A stretch of 64,000 nt of DNA from Firmicutes bacterium UBA6113 (GCA_002422545.1 DIWF01000003.1:1-64000), one strand, 5' to 3'; counted from the stretch's first letter, positions 17,462 to 25,708 are shown. Program-made: numbers and translations. The notes: generated by a model from the letters alone, not told the origin.

Positions 17462-18145
17462 ATGTCAGAAAACAAACAATTAACAAGAAAGGAATTTCTT
17501 AAAGGAATGGGATACACTGCAGCAAGTGTAGTTGCAGTTGGATCAATCAGCGGATTGCTTACAGGATGTGCAACAGCTCCAGTTGCTGCACCAGCCCCTG
17601 AAGCAGCAGCAACTGCTGTAGATACTACTCAAGCACCACAACATCCATTTCCATACAAGAAATTAGATCCTGCAGTTGTAGAACAAAGAGCATTCCAAGG
17701 TTATAAAGAAAAGGGCGGCTGAGGTGCCGGTATAGCCGAAGGGTTCTTCGGTACATTAGCAGATGAAGTTGGATACCCATTCAACCAAATCCCTGTAGCA
17801 GCATTCGTTAGTTATGGAGCAGGATTCCAGCAAGCATCTTTATGTGGTTCATTAGGAGCAGCAGCAGCATGTATAGGTACTGTATGTGATGCAGACACAT
17901 CTAAAAAAATATTAGTTGAACTTGAAAATTGGTACAAGGGAGCAGCATTCCCAGCATATCAGCCTGAAAATTTGAATCTTGCAACAACTGTTGCTGACTC
18001 TATTCTTTGCGGAGATTCAGTAGGAAAATGGATGGAAGAAACAGGTTTTGAGTATGGTTCACCAGAAAGAAAATCTCGTTGTGCAGGCGTTACAGCAGAC
18101 ACTGCGAAAAAGATGGTTGAATTGTTAAATGCAGCATTAGCATAA
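17462..18145 (+). CDS. C-GCAxxG-C-C family selenoprotein (Tat/lipoprotein signal), UGA = Sec87
   Basis: 227 residues if the in-frame TGA at 17720-17722 is read as selenocysteine. Conventional reading stops at residue 86, but the same frame stays open to 18145 and is clearly coding. The N-terminus TRKEFLKG plus hydrophobic stretch and GLLTGC (C36) is a Tat-like lipoprotein signal. An Ala/Pro linker follows, then the domain with KGGUGAGIAEGFFG (Sec87 in the place of the family's first Cys), SLCGSLGAAAACIGTVC (C128, C137, C142), ILCGDS (C183) and SRCAG (C207). A SECIS-like hairpin lies at the right distance. The function is not known; a cell-surface redox role is likely. It has a GGAGAG site and its own promoter and terminator. 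Confidence 0.87.
17720..17751 (+). promoter_or_regulatory. Sec UGA codon and bacterial SECIS hairpin
   Basis: After the TGA (17720-17722) a perfect 6-bp stem CCGAAG/CTTCGG (17736-17741, 17746-17751) closes a GGTT loop (17742-17745). The loop G is 20 bases from the TGA, within the usual range for bacterial SECIS elements, whose apical loops also carry G-U. Confidence 0.8.
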
Positions 18146-18271
18146 TAGCTGACAATTATTTTTGCAAAGTATTGTTTTAATAACAATAATCTAAATGAGC
18201 TTTCTCATTCAGACATTATCCCTCGATAGCTACGAGGATAAGCAATATCCATGTCAAGGATATAAAAACAT

Positions 18272-18310
18272 AAAAAGGTGATTTCTGCTTAGCAGTAATC
18301 ATCTTTTTTT
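18272..18310 (+). terminator. Terminator downstream of the selenoprotein gene
   Basis: Stem GGTGATT/AATCATC with an inner CTGC/GCAG (18277-18303), followed by seven Ts. Confidence 0.82.
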
Positions 18311-18507
18311 GTTAAAATCAAATACAAACATACACCTGAAAAAAATATAATATCTTCCTCTTGGTCTAAATATATCGCCCATATTTCATTGTTTAATATT
18401 GAATCTACTGGTGTTTTCTCAACATGAGAAAAGTTTGAATTTAATTTTTCTATTGTTCTTCCGGCAACTTTTGCTGCTATTTCTGACTGTGTTCCAATTA
18501 TATTGTA
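18289..18507 (-). pseudogene. Gene remnant behind the second fluoride riboswitch
   Basis: An open frame without a start codon reads YNIIGTQSEIAAKVAGRT, then WAIYLDQEEDIIFFSGV, and ends within the opposite terminator. Just upstream another frame reads KPLAMSVVQKRQGLSII. This looks like the decayed end of a gene, but I do not recognise the family. It is the only coding-like sequence after the riboswitch at 18586-18666. Confidence 0.35.
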
Positions 18508-18585
18508 TTATTAAATAATATTGTCAATTATGCTTAGACCCTGTCTTTTTTGAACTACTGACATAGCCAGTGGTTTTCTGTATAC

Positions 18586-18666
18586 AACAAAAAACTCCCA
18601 CAAAAATATAAATATTTTTGTAGGAGTCATCAGCTTACAGCATCAAAATGGTGAAACCCATCACCT
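18586..18666 (-). ncRNA. Fluoride riboswitch (crcB motif) with terminator, second copy
   Basis: The minus strand reads GGTGATGGGTTTCACC, then AGCTGATGACTCCTAC (18621-18665), the fluoride-aptamer pattern. The ACTCCTAC arm pairs on into a long terminator stem CTCCTACAAAAATA/TATTTTTGTGGGAG followed by Ts (18586-18626). It starts 24 bases after the uspA stop; no intact gene follows. Confidence 0.83.
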
Positions 18667-18689
18667 GTTCAGCACTAATCTTCCGATAA

Positions 18690-19091
18690 TCAATATAATT
18701 CCGGTATTATCATGACAATGCACTTGGCATACTTCACCACATGGGCGGTAACTGAGCCTATCATTTGAGTCCACCCTTTTCTTGTTGATTTTGTCATTAT
18801 TATGATATCTGTTTCATCAGATTCAGCAAATTTCAATATTTCTTCACCAGCATCTCCTACTCTCACATGTTTTTTTACATTAAATCCTTCAAGCCTGCCA
18901 GCGACTTCATCCAAAAATGGCATTGTTTCTTCTTTCAATTGTTTGTAGTCAGCTTCAGATCTTATTCCATCGTCTTCCTTTACTAGAATTATTGAAACAT
19001 CAACCTGATCAGGTTTATAAAGTGTTCTTGCCAAATCAATAGATTTTATACTCCTTTTGCTGCCGTCAATAGGCAATAATATTCGCTTCAT
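18690..19091 (-). CDS. Universal stress protein (UspA family)
   Basis: 133 residues. RILLPIDGSKRSIKSIDLA opens the UspA fold, and the end has IIMTKSTRKGWTQMIGSV, whose Gly/Ser spacing resembles the ATP-binding loop G-2x-G-9x-G(S/T), imperfectly. UspA genes are among those repeatedly found under fluoride riboswitches. It follows the antiporter gene by 28 bases, so both are likely made from the riboswitch-controlled transcript. Confidence 0.9.
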   Translation of the reverse strand: MKRILLPIDGSKRSIKSIDLARTLYKPDQVDVSIILVKEDDGIRSEADYKQLKEETMPFLDEVAGRLEGFNVKKHVRVGDAGEEILKFAESDETDIIIMTKSTRKGWTQMIGSVTAHVVKYAKCIVMIIPELY

Positions 19092-19119
19092 ACTTATCTC
19101 CTCTCTATTTTTTATATGT

Positions 19120-20307
19120 CTAATAATTCAAATTATGATTCAACAGTTTTTTGTGGGTCATATCTATTCCAAATGCGCCTAGCGGAGCAGTTATAAGTAT
19201 TGCTATTACAGCAACCGTAAGAACTATTTGGCCGCATGAAAGCCCCATTGCGAGAGGAACTGAACCGATTGCCGCCTGAACGGTGGCTTTAGGGGTATAA
19301 GCTATCATGCAGAAAAGACGTTCCCTATTTGACAACTGTGTTTTAAGTAAGCAGATATAAACTCCAATCATCCTGAAAATCAGCACACCTGCTATCAGTA
19401 ATATTGAACTTATTCCGGCAACAGCAGCATACTCAATGTCAACTGCGGCACCTACAAGGACAAATAAAATCAACTCAGCTGCAACCCACAGTTTCGAAAA
19501 CTTTGAAGAAACGCGCTCTGCAAGATTTTGATTGTTTTTTTGGACAATTATGCCCATGCTCATTACTGCCAGCAATCCAGAAAACGGCAACATTCCTGCT
19601 AGTGCGTCTTCTGCAGCAACAAGTAAAAAAGCAATGCTCAGCATAACTATAACCTTATTTGAGTCTCTCATGTGAAACTTTTTAAACAACTCCAGAATCA
19701 AAAGTCCCACAGCAATTCCGCCGACCAGCCCCAGAACAATTGATATTGGAATCTCAAGGAAACTGGGTGCCGAAATACTTTCTCCCATGGCCAAATCGGT
19801 AAATGAAGTAAACATTACTATGACAAACACGTCATCAACTGATGCTCCGGCCAATATAAGCTGAGGAATACTCTTATCCGTGCCATAGCCATTTTCCATA
19901 AGGTTAAGCATCTTTGGTACCACTACGGCAGGCGAAACTGCACTAACCACAGCTCCCATAATTGCTGCATCAAGGATGGAAACTCCCAATAGTCTTGGCG
20001 CCAGAAGAATCATTCCTACTATTTCAAAGCAGGCTGGAACAAAGCACATGAGAACAGCCGGTCTTCCCACCTTGATTAAATCCTTAACATCCAGGGACAG
20101 ACCTGCCCTTGCAAGAATTATTATCAGCGCCAACTTTCGCAGTTCGGCTGATATTCCAAGTATTGAACTATCCAGCAAATTGAGTACATGAGGCCCCAAA
20201 ACAATTCCTGTTAAAAGCATACCTAATAGACTTGGCAGCTTCAGTTTTTTAAAAACCGAGCCCATCAGCATTCCTATTAAAAAAATCAAAGCTAAACTTG
20301 TTAGCAT
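19120..20307 (-). CDS. Cation:proton antiporter (CPA family), fluoride-riboswitch linked
   Basis: 395 residues, about 12 membrane spans. Characteristic CPA segments are LKLPSLLGMLLTGIVLGPHV, ARAGLSLD, SAVSPAVVVPKML and ASVDDVFVIVMFTS (the ion-binding Asp pair). I start it at 20307, where AGGAGG precedes the ATG, rather than at 20358. Its position after a fluoride riboswitch suggests export of fluoride or pH/ion balance under fluoride stress. Co-transcribed with uspA. Confidence 0.9.
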   Translation of the reverse strand: MLTSLALIFLIGMLMGSVFKKLKLPSLLGMLLTGIVLGPHVLNLLDSSILGISAELRKLALIIILARAGLSLDVKDLIKVGRPAVLMCFVPACFEIVGMILLAPRLLGVSILDAAIMGAVVSAVSPAVVVPKMLNLMENGYGTDKSIPQLILAGASVDDVFVIVMFTSFTDLAMGESISAPSFLEIPISIVLGLVGGIAVGLLILELFKKFHMRDSNKVIVMLSIAFLLVAAEDALAGMLPFSGLLAVMSMGIIVQKNNQNLAERVSSKFSKLWVAAELILFVLVGAAVDIEYAAVAGISSILLIAGVLIFRMIGVYICLLKTQLSNRERLFCMIAYTPKATVQAAIGSVPLAMGLSCGQIVLTVAVIAILITAPLGAFGIDMTHKKLLNHNLNY

Positions 20308-20417
20308 AAATACCTCCTGATTGTAATGTAAATTTATTATGTAATGTTTCAGAATCATTAAATTATGCTTTCAAGAATATAACTATGACTCTGTAAATTT
20401 AAAAATTTATTTTACTC

Positions 20418-20498
20418 TTATTTCATCGCCTCTTCCACTGCTACGGCAACAGATACTGTTGCTCCAACCATTGGATTATTTTCTAAAAATAATAAACC
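20418..20498 (-). pseudogene. C-terminal fragment of a GGGtGRT-family gene
   Basis: Between the riboswitch terminator and the antiporter, an open frame without a start reads LLFLENNPMVGATVSVAVAV, then EEAMK and stop. This matches the conserved end of the GGGtGRT protein family as I remember it. The rest of the gene is missing, so a deletion joined the riboswitch to the gene tail. Confidence 0.6.
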
Positions 20499-20512
20499 TA
20501 ACTTGCATTAAA

Positions 20513-20590
20513 TAAAAAACTCCTACAAATGAAAAAATAACATTTGTAGGAGTCATCAGCTTATGCATTTAAGGGCGAACACCATCGCCA
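20513..20590 (-). ncRNA. Fluoride riboswitch (crcB motif) with intrinsic terminator, first copy
   Basis: The minus strand reads GGCGATGGTGTTCGCC, then AAGCTGATGACTCCTAC (aptamer 20547-20589). The closing segment CTCCTACAAATG pairs with CATTTGTAGGAG to form a terminator with a T run (20514-20552). Fluoride binding would block the terminator and turn on the antiporter and uspA genes about 210 bases downstream. Confidence 0.88.
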
Positions 20591-20820
20591 TACAACATAT
20601 TATATTATCTTATATTTCTTAAAGTATATCATTTTGGCTGTATTATTACAAGATTAATTTGTTTTTTTAACCGCAAATATATACCTCTACAGAATATATG
20701 AATTAATAATCACATTATCATCTGTAGACTTAAAATAAAGTAAGATTAAAACTCTTTAAAAAACACGTCTTTGCTTATTCTCACACCGCGCTCACAGAAT
20801 ATTTGCTAATATATCATTGG

Positions 20821-20934
20821 AAACAAATCAAAGGATAAATATCATATGATGAGTAATAATAATTATTAGGACGAAAAACAAATCAAATCCAGGAGGATAA
20901 ATATGATATGATGAGCAATAATTATAAGGACGAT
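20821..20934 (+). repeat. Tandem duplication of a translation-start region
   Basis: 20821-20875 and 20876-20934 are near copies, each beginning AAACAAATCAAA and containing a GGATAAAT..ATGATGAG start region. The first copy would make only a seven-residue peptide (MMSNNNY). The second leads into the TPR gene. The remainder of the 20591-20820 gap shows only possible promoter elements. Confidence 0.7.
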
Positions 20935-21330
20935 GCTGAACTGACTGAATTGTGCAATACGGTCAGAGAATTTATAGGTCAGAAAAAATTCCGCGAAAGT
21001 GAAGATCTTATAGCGAAGGCTATGGCGAAATTTCCACATGCTCCACAGCCGCACAATTTAATGGGGATACAACTTGAAAGTAAATGCGACCATATATCAG
21101 CCATGAAGCATTTTCGTGCGGCATGGGCTCTTGATCCGACTTATCTTCCGGTACGAATTAATATAACCCAGTATGCCGATATGTTCTGTAGAAATCGCAA
21201 GTATACATATACTGAGGAAGATTGTCCGCAGAAACAGGAAAGAGACCTGTACAAGATTGAATATAATGAGAACGGAATCGGACATATTGTAAAAATATAC
21301 AAAAATAATAACATCAATAACAACAGGTAA
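20908..21330 (+). CDS. TPR-like protein, first gene of the Trk operon
   Basis: 140 residues. About 10-80 form two TPR-like helical pairs (KKFRESEDLIAKAMAKFP, then SAMKHFRAAWALDPTY). The C-terminus is basic and Asn-rich. AGGAGG lies 11 bases upstream of this ATG, but only six bases from another ATG (20903) that gives a two-codon frame ATG-ATA-TGA overlapping the real start; this may damp translation. Such TPR proteins recur ahead of trkA in Clostridia; a link to potassium uptake is inferred from position. Confidence 0.72.
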   Translation: MMSNNYKDDAELTELCNTVREFIGQKKFRESEDLIAKAMAKFPHAPQPHNLMGIQLESKCDHISAMKHFRAAWALDPTYLPVRINITQYADMFCRNRKYTYTEEDCPQKQERDLYKIEYNENGIGHIVKIYKNNNINNNR

Positions 21331-21352
21331 TTTTGGATTGGAGAATAAATAT

Positions 21353-21769
21353 ATGAATATCATTATTATAGGCTGCGGAAGACTTGGCAGTATTCTGGCA
21401 AATGAGCTTTCCAATGCCGGCCACAATATTTCGGTCATAGACAGAGACAGCGAGCGGCTGAATGTACTCGGAAGCGGATTCAACGGATTGATAATAAAAG
21501 GAATCGAGTATGATGACGAAATCCTCAAAGAAGCAGGTATTTTAACTTCAGATGCTGTTCTTTCTGTAACGCCCGATGAAAATATTAATATAACCGTTTC
21601 GCTGATTGCAAAGAAAATATACAGGGTGCCTCGGATCATAGCGAGGATTGTAAACCCAAACAGACAGTATATTTACGAAAAGCTTGATATAGAAACTATC
21701 AATACCACGCAACTGGGAGTAGATATTTTAAAGGCGAAATTATCAGAAAAAAGCCCTGGTGAAATTTGA
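21353..21769 (+). CDS. trkA: TrkA-type potassium-uptake regulator, N-terminal domain only
   Basis: About 138 residues. A single RCK/Rossmann domain: IIIIGCGRLGSILANELSN (GxGxxG), then VIDRDSERL. It lacks the TrkA-C domain seen in the next gene, so the two subunits may assemble as a mixed ring on TrkH. I use ATG 21353 rather than the TTG at 21338, since that TTG overlaps the GGAG site. 11 bases separate it from the second trkA. Confidence 0.9.
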   Translation: MNIIIIGCGRLGSILANELSNAGHNISVIDRDSERLNVLGSGFNGLIIKGIEYDDEILKEAGILTSDAVLSVTPDENINITVSLIAKKIYRVPRIIARIVNPNRQYIYEKLDIETINTTQLGVDILKAKLSEKSPGEI

Positions 21770-21780
21770 AAGGAGTATTT

Positions 21781-22446
21781 ATGAAATCAATTATTATAGG
21801 CGGCGGTAAAATCGGATATTATCTGTTAAAAACATTAAAAGAAAAAAATTATAGCGTAGTTTTGATAGAAAGAGACAAATCAAACTGCAGGTCAATTGCT
21901 GAAGACATAGATGCCGACATTATCTGCGGAGACGGTACCGATATTGATGTTCTGGAAGATGCGGGTATCGATGGAGCTGAAGTTGTTGCGGCGGTCACCG
22001 GAACTGACGAAGAAAATTTAGTTATCTGCCAGATAGCAAAAATTAATTTCAATATTTCCAAAACTATTGCAAGAATTAATAATCCCAAAAATATAAGCAT
22101 GTTCAAAGCACTGGGCGTTGATAAGATCGTGTGCAGTACCGCTGTAATTGCCAACTTAATTGAGTATGAGTTTGATAAAGACGATTTTAAAATAATTCAA
22201 ACCTTTGAGCGCGGAGAGATGATACTAGTTGAAATAAAAATAGACAAAGACAGCATCTGGTGCAATAATTTTATCAAGGACCTGGTTCTGCATGATGAAT
22301 GTGCCATCACTTGTATATTGCGTGACAACAAAGCTATTTACCCCAGAGGAAATACACGGATTTTGGAGCTTGATAATATTCTCGTTTTGACAAACAACTC
22401 AGGATTGCTGGAATTAAAGAAGCAATTCAAGAATGGAGTCATATAA
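21781..22446 (+). CDS. trkA: TrkA potassium-uptake regulatory subunit
   Basis: 221 residues. N-terminal Rossmann domain SIIIGGGKIGYYLLKTLKE with the NAD-acid VLIERDKSNC, GDGTDIDVLEDAGI, then a TrkA-C domain (about 135-221). It binds NAD(H) or ATP and gates the TrkH channel from the cytoplasm. AAAGGAG precedes the ATG at 21781; the stop is two bases before the small membrane peptide. Confidence 0.93.
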   Translation: MKSIIIGGGKIGYYLLKTLKEKNYSVVLIERDKSNCRSIAEDIDADIICGDGTDIDVLEDAGIDGAEVVAAVTGTDEENLVICQIAKINFNISKTIARINNPKNISMFKALGVDKIVCSTAVIANLIEYEFDKDDFKIIQTFERGEMILVEIKIDKDSIWCNNFIKDLVLHDECAITCILRDNKAIYPRGNTRILELDNILVLTNNSGLLELKKQFKNGVI

Positions 22447-22447
22447 T

Positions 22448-22552
22448 ATGCCAAAAATAAAAAATGAAATAATCGGATTATTTTATGAATTGTTTTTCAC
22501 AGCTGTATTCATAGCCTTCATTTATCTGATTACTATGCTTTTTGCGAGGTAA
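22448..22552 (+). CDS. 34-residue single-pass membrane peptide in the trk operon
   Basis: Begins MPKIKNEIIGLFYELFF and continues with a hydrophobic helix to LFAR and stop. It exactly fills the gap between trkA and trkH: it starts two bases after the trkA stop and ends three bases before the trkH ATG, and its end carries the GAGG site of trkH. Size and layout recall KdpF, the stabilising peptide of the Kdp pump, but no homology is claimed. Confidence 0.65.
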   Translation: MPKIKNEIIGLFYELFFTAVFIAFIYLITMLFAR

Positions 22553-22555
22553 CAA

Positions 22556-24088
22556 ATGGACAATTTAAAAGTGAGGTTTTTAAATTTAAAAATAATATGC
22601 TATTATACAGGCTGCATCATTATCGGTATAGCTCTACTGATGGTTATACCGCTTGTTACATCGCTTGTGTCAAGTGAATGGAATCCGGTTCTTGATTTCC
22701 TTATCAGTATTGCCATAACAACAATTGCTGGGCTGCTGCTGCTCATTATTGGCAGGGAAACACGTGAAAACAAAATTTTTGTTCAATGGAAGCATGGATT
22801 TATTGTTGCGGCTCTTTCCTGGATAATTCTTATGGTGCTGAGCGCCATTCCTTACAAGCTGAGCGGTCATAACAATTCGCTGCTGGATTCATGCTTTGAT
22901 GTAATGAGCGGTTTTACAACCACAGGGTTAGTCCTGACTCAGGACCTGGATCACATTTCGCTGGGGCTTAATATGTGGCGACATATATTGACTTTTGTGG
23001 GCGGTCAGGGAATGGTAGTGCTGGCTCTATCCTTTTTGGTCAAGGAAAACAGCGGTGCATATAAGCTTTATGTAGGCGAGGCAAAGGATATAGGGCTGGT
23101 TCCGAATGTAAAAGGTACGGCAAGAATTATATGGAAAATAAGCATGGTATATCTTATTGCCGGCACATCAGCTTTGTGGATCAACGGGATGCTTATAGGA
23201 CTGGAACCGATACCAGCATTTTTCCATGGTCTTTTTATGTTTGCTTCATCCTGGAGTACGGGAGGATTTGCTCCTAACACACAGAATATAATGTATTATC
23301 ACAGCTTTTCGTATGAAATTGTTACATTGGTATTTTTTTTACTTGGATCACTGAACTTTGGGATTCATTATACGATTTGGCAAGGAAATAAAAAAGAGAT
23401 TATTAAGAATATTGAAACACAAAGTTTTATGATTACAGTATTTCTGTCTTCAGTATTTTTGGTAATCGCCTTGTCAAAAATATATCCAGATTCAATTTCG
23501 GTATTCAGAAGAATTGTCTATAATGTCTTATCAGCTCATACCACCACGGGTTTAGGTAATATTTACGCAAGACAGTTTGCTCTGGAATGGGGCGACTTTG
23601 GTATTCTGATTATGATTATAGCTATGCTGATTGGCGGCTCTGCCTGTTCTACGGCCGGAGGCTTCAAAGGCCTCAGAGTCGGAGTTATATTTAAAAGCAT
23701 TGTATCGGATGTCAGAAAACTGTTATCTTCGGAACGAAATATGAGAATTTATAAATATCATCATATTAAAGACTATGTTTTAGAGGATGGGGCTGTCAAA
23801 TCTTCAGCATTAATTATCATCTGCTATATAGTAACTTTTACAATTGGTACCGCATTGGGGACATATTACGGTTATTCGTTTGTTGATTCGGCATTTGAAG
23901 CTGCGTCCGTAACCGGAAATGTCGGTTTATCGATAGGAGTCACGTCGATGTCTATGCCATCCGTTATGAAAGTTTACTATATCATTGTAATGTATCTGGG
24001 AAGGCTGGAATTTTTATCAGTCTTCGCCCTAATCGGATATTTACTTGGAGGTATAAAGAGATTATGCTTAAAAATTCGAGAATCCTGA
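22556..24088 (+). CDS. trkH: TrkH-family potassium transporter
   Basis: 510 residues with four selectivity-loop repeats: SGFTTTGLVL, SSWSTGGFAPN, SAHTTTGLGN and SVTGNVGLS. Eight or more membrane helices plus the intramembrane segment IGGSACSTAGG. It imports K+ with the TrkA ring. Its end overlaps the next gene by 25 bases. Confidence 0.95.
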   Translation: MDNLKVRFLNLKIICYYTGCIIIGIALLMVIPLVTSLVSSEWNPVLDFLISIAITTIAGLLLLIIGRETRENKIFVQWKHGFIVAALSWIILMVLSAIPYKLSGHNNSLLDSCFDVMSGFTTTGLVLTQDLDHISLGLNMWRHILTFVGGQGMVVLALSFLVKENSGAYKLYVGEAKDIGLVPNVKGTARIIWKISMVYLIAGTSALWINGMLIGLEPIPAFFHGLFMFASSWSTGGFAPNTQNIMYYHSFSYEIVTLVFFLLGSLNFGIHYTIWQGNKKEIIKNIETQSFMITVFLSSVFLVIALSKIYPDSISVFRRIVYNVLSAHTTTGLGNIYARQFALEWGDFGILIMIIAMLIGGSACSTAGGFKGLRVGVIFKSIVSDVRKLLSSERNMRIYKYHHIKDYVLEDGAVKSSALIIICYIVTFTIGTALGTYYGYSFVDSAFEAASVTGNVGLSIGVTSMSMPSVMKVYYIIVMYLGRLEFLSVFALIGYLLGGIKRLCLKIRES

Positions 24089-24555
24089 TTCTGATTTTTC
24101 TTATTTCAATTTCGTTTACCGTTACTTGCGTCGCATCAGATAATATAACAAAGATAAACGATCTGATAGAAAAATCTGCTTCTCTAAATAATACGGTAAT
24201 TACCATGCAGGGCGAAGTTATCGGGGAAGCCCTTGAAAGGGGCGAATATGCCTGGATTAATGTTAATGATACAACTAACGCGATAGGTATCTGGGTAAAG
24301 CAGAGCGATGTTGACCGGATTAGATTTTACGGTGATTATAAACATAAGGGTGACATTGTAAAGGTCACAGGCGTTTTCTATAAATCATGCCCGGAGCATG
24401 GCGGAGATGTTGATATTCACAGTACACATATTGATATCGTAGAAACAGGCCATGAAGTTACAGAGGAAATATCGCATACCAAAGTCTTAGTAACGGCAGT
24501 ACTATTCATAATCATGTTGATTCTTTTCAGGCTATTCCGCCACAAAAATAAGTGA
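24064..24555 (+). CDS. Membrane-anchored OB-fold protein, last gene of the trk operon
   Basis: 163 residues. Signal peptide (1-24), an OB-fold-like beta domain (about 45-130: TVITMQGEVIGEALERG, YAWINVNDTTNAIGIWV, then DIVKVTGVF), and a C-terminal helix (VTAVLFIIMLILFRLF) with a basic tail. The domain faces outward. It overlaps trkH, hence is translationally coupled. The exact function is unknown; similar proteins sit next to trkH in related bacteria. Confidence 0.75.
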   Translation: MLKNSRILILIFLISISFTVTCVASDNITKINDLIEKSASLNNTVITMQGEVIGEALERGEYAWINVNDTTNAIGIWVKQSDVDRIRFYGDYKHKGDIVKVTGVFYKSCPEHGGDVDIHSTHIDIVETGHEVTEEISHTKVLVTAVLFIIMLILFRLFRHKNK

Positions 24556-24687
24556 TATTGTTGTCGGAATGAGCGTTATGCAGGTGGTACGATTCGAAGC
24601 GGTAAAATAAAAAACACTGCCCCCAGAAGGGTTCTAAACACCTTAAAAGATAATCTACAGAGCAATGTTAATCCTAATGTACAAGCT

Positions 24688-25038
24688 TTATTCCTTTGGG
24701 AAACACCTAAAAGTAATCAAGTTATTGTCCGGGTCTAAAAAACTCATATTCTTTGCACCCCAAGGTCTTACCATCGGAGGCTCAACAATCTCAACACCAA
24801 GAGCTTTTAATCTTTCAAAATCCGAATCCACATCATCAACAGTAAACGCAATGCAAATATTATGAGCGTTAGTTTTTCGCTCTATTCCATCATTATAAAC
24901 CGTCAAAGTTGTTTCCTCTGATATTATAAATTGATGAACAGTATCGTCACTACCATTATCAATATTAAACAACATCTTGTAAAAGTTTGATAACCGAATC
25001 ACATCATTCGTCATCAAGCAAACTTCTCCTACCTTCAT
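24688..25038 (-). CDS. VOC (glyoxalase/bleomycin-resistance fold) protein
   Basis: 116 residues of a complete VOC domain: MKVGEVCLMTNDVIRLSNFY, then FTVDDVDSDFERLKALGVE and the closing FLDPDNNLITF. An AAAGGGGA site precedes the ATG. Substrate unknown. It marks the left edge of the accessory block; a fragment of a similar gene lies at 40677-40766. Confidence 0.87.
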   Translation of the reverse strand: MKVGEVCLMTNDVIRLSNFYKMLFNIDNGSDDTVHQFIISEETTLTVYNDGIERKTNAHNICIAFTVDDVDSDFERLKALGVEIVEPPMVRPWGAKNMSFLDPDNNLITFRCFPKE

Positions 25039-25111
25039 AATATCGTCTCCCCTTTAAACATAGTCTCCTCTACAAATTCTGATTTATAAAATAGAAGCAA
25101 TTAAATTCAGT

Positions 25112-25140
25112 AAATCCGTAGATATTACATCTACGGATTT
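25112..25140 (-). terminator. Hairpin downstream of the MFS pseudogene
   Basis: An 11-bp perfect stem AAATCCGTAGA/TCTACGGATTT (25112-25122, 25130-25140). The T tail is weak. Confidence 0.55.
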
Positions 25141-25176
25141 GCACATCGGTAATGAACCGGTTTTTTGATTCTCTTA

Positions 25177-25708
25177 TCAGTCTAAACTTTTATAAATGGG
25201 ATCTTTAGCACTCCTTAAACTCGCCAAAAAACCTATTGTTCCTGTTATCAAATAAATTACTGCCATACCAGACCCTCTTCCTGTTCCCACAAGCTTTGAA
25301 AGCATCTGTTGAATGGGCGATATATTCAGCATAAATGGTTCAAAAATATTGTCTGCCAGATACCCCCCAAGAAAAAGTCCAATAGGAATAGTGATATACT
25401 GAAAAGTATCTCGTGCAGAAAATACTCGTCCCTGCATTTCAATTGGTACTTTCGTACGCATAATGGTTGTTAGATTTGCATTCAAAAACGGCAGCAGTAA
25501 ATTCGGTTCCAGCCAAAAAGCAAAATAGAATAGACGGTAAATACGAACACACCGAAAGCAGCGTTATACTTGATACCGTTCCTTGTTGTTTGTAAGCCCA
25601 GATTATGAGCGCAAAATTAGTCATAGCAGTACCAAAAGAAGAAACTGCTTGACTGCCCCAAAGAATCAAAAAACTTCTTAATTCTTTTATTTTAAATAAT
25701 TGTTTCAT
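25177..25708 (-). pseudogene. MFS transporter with internal deletion
   Basis: The N-terminal part (MKQLFKIKELRSFLILWG, then SYLPSILFCFLAGT; start 25708 behind AAGGAG) joins out of frame to a C-terminal part (NLLLPFLNANLTTIMRTKVP, then GRVFSARDTFQY, ending at 25177). About 200-250 residues of the middle are missing. It would have been a drug- or macrolide-efflux-like major facilitator protein; it cannot be functional now. Confidence 0.85.

Noticed and set aside
17462..17722. Short 86-residue protein ending at TGA
   Set aside because: Coding signal, family cysteines and frame continue beyond the TGA, with a SECIS-like hairpin; read-through as Sec explains it better than a nonsense mutation.
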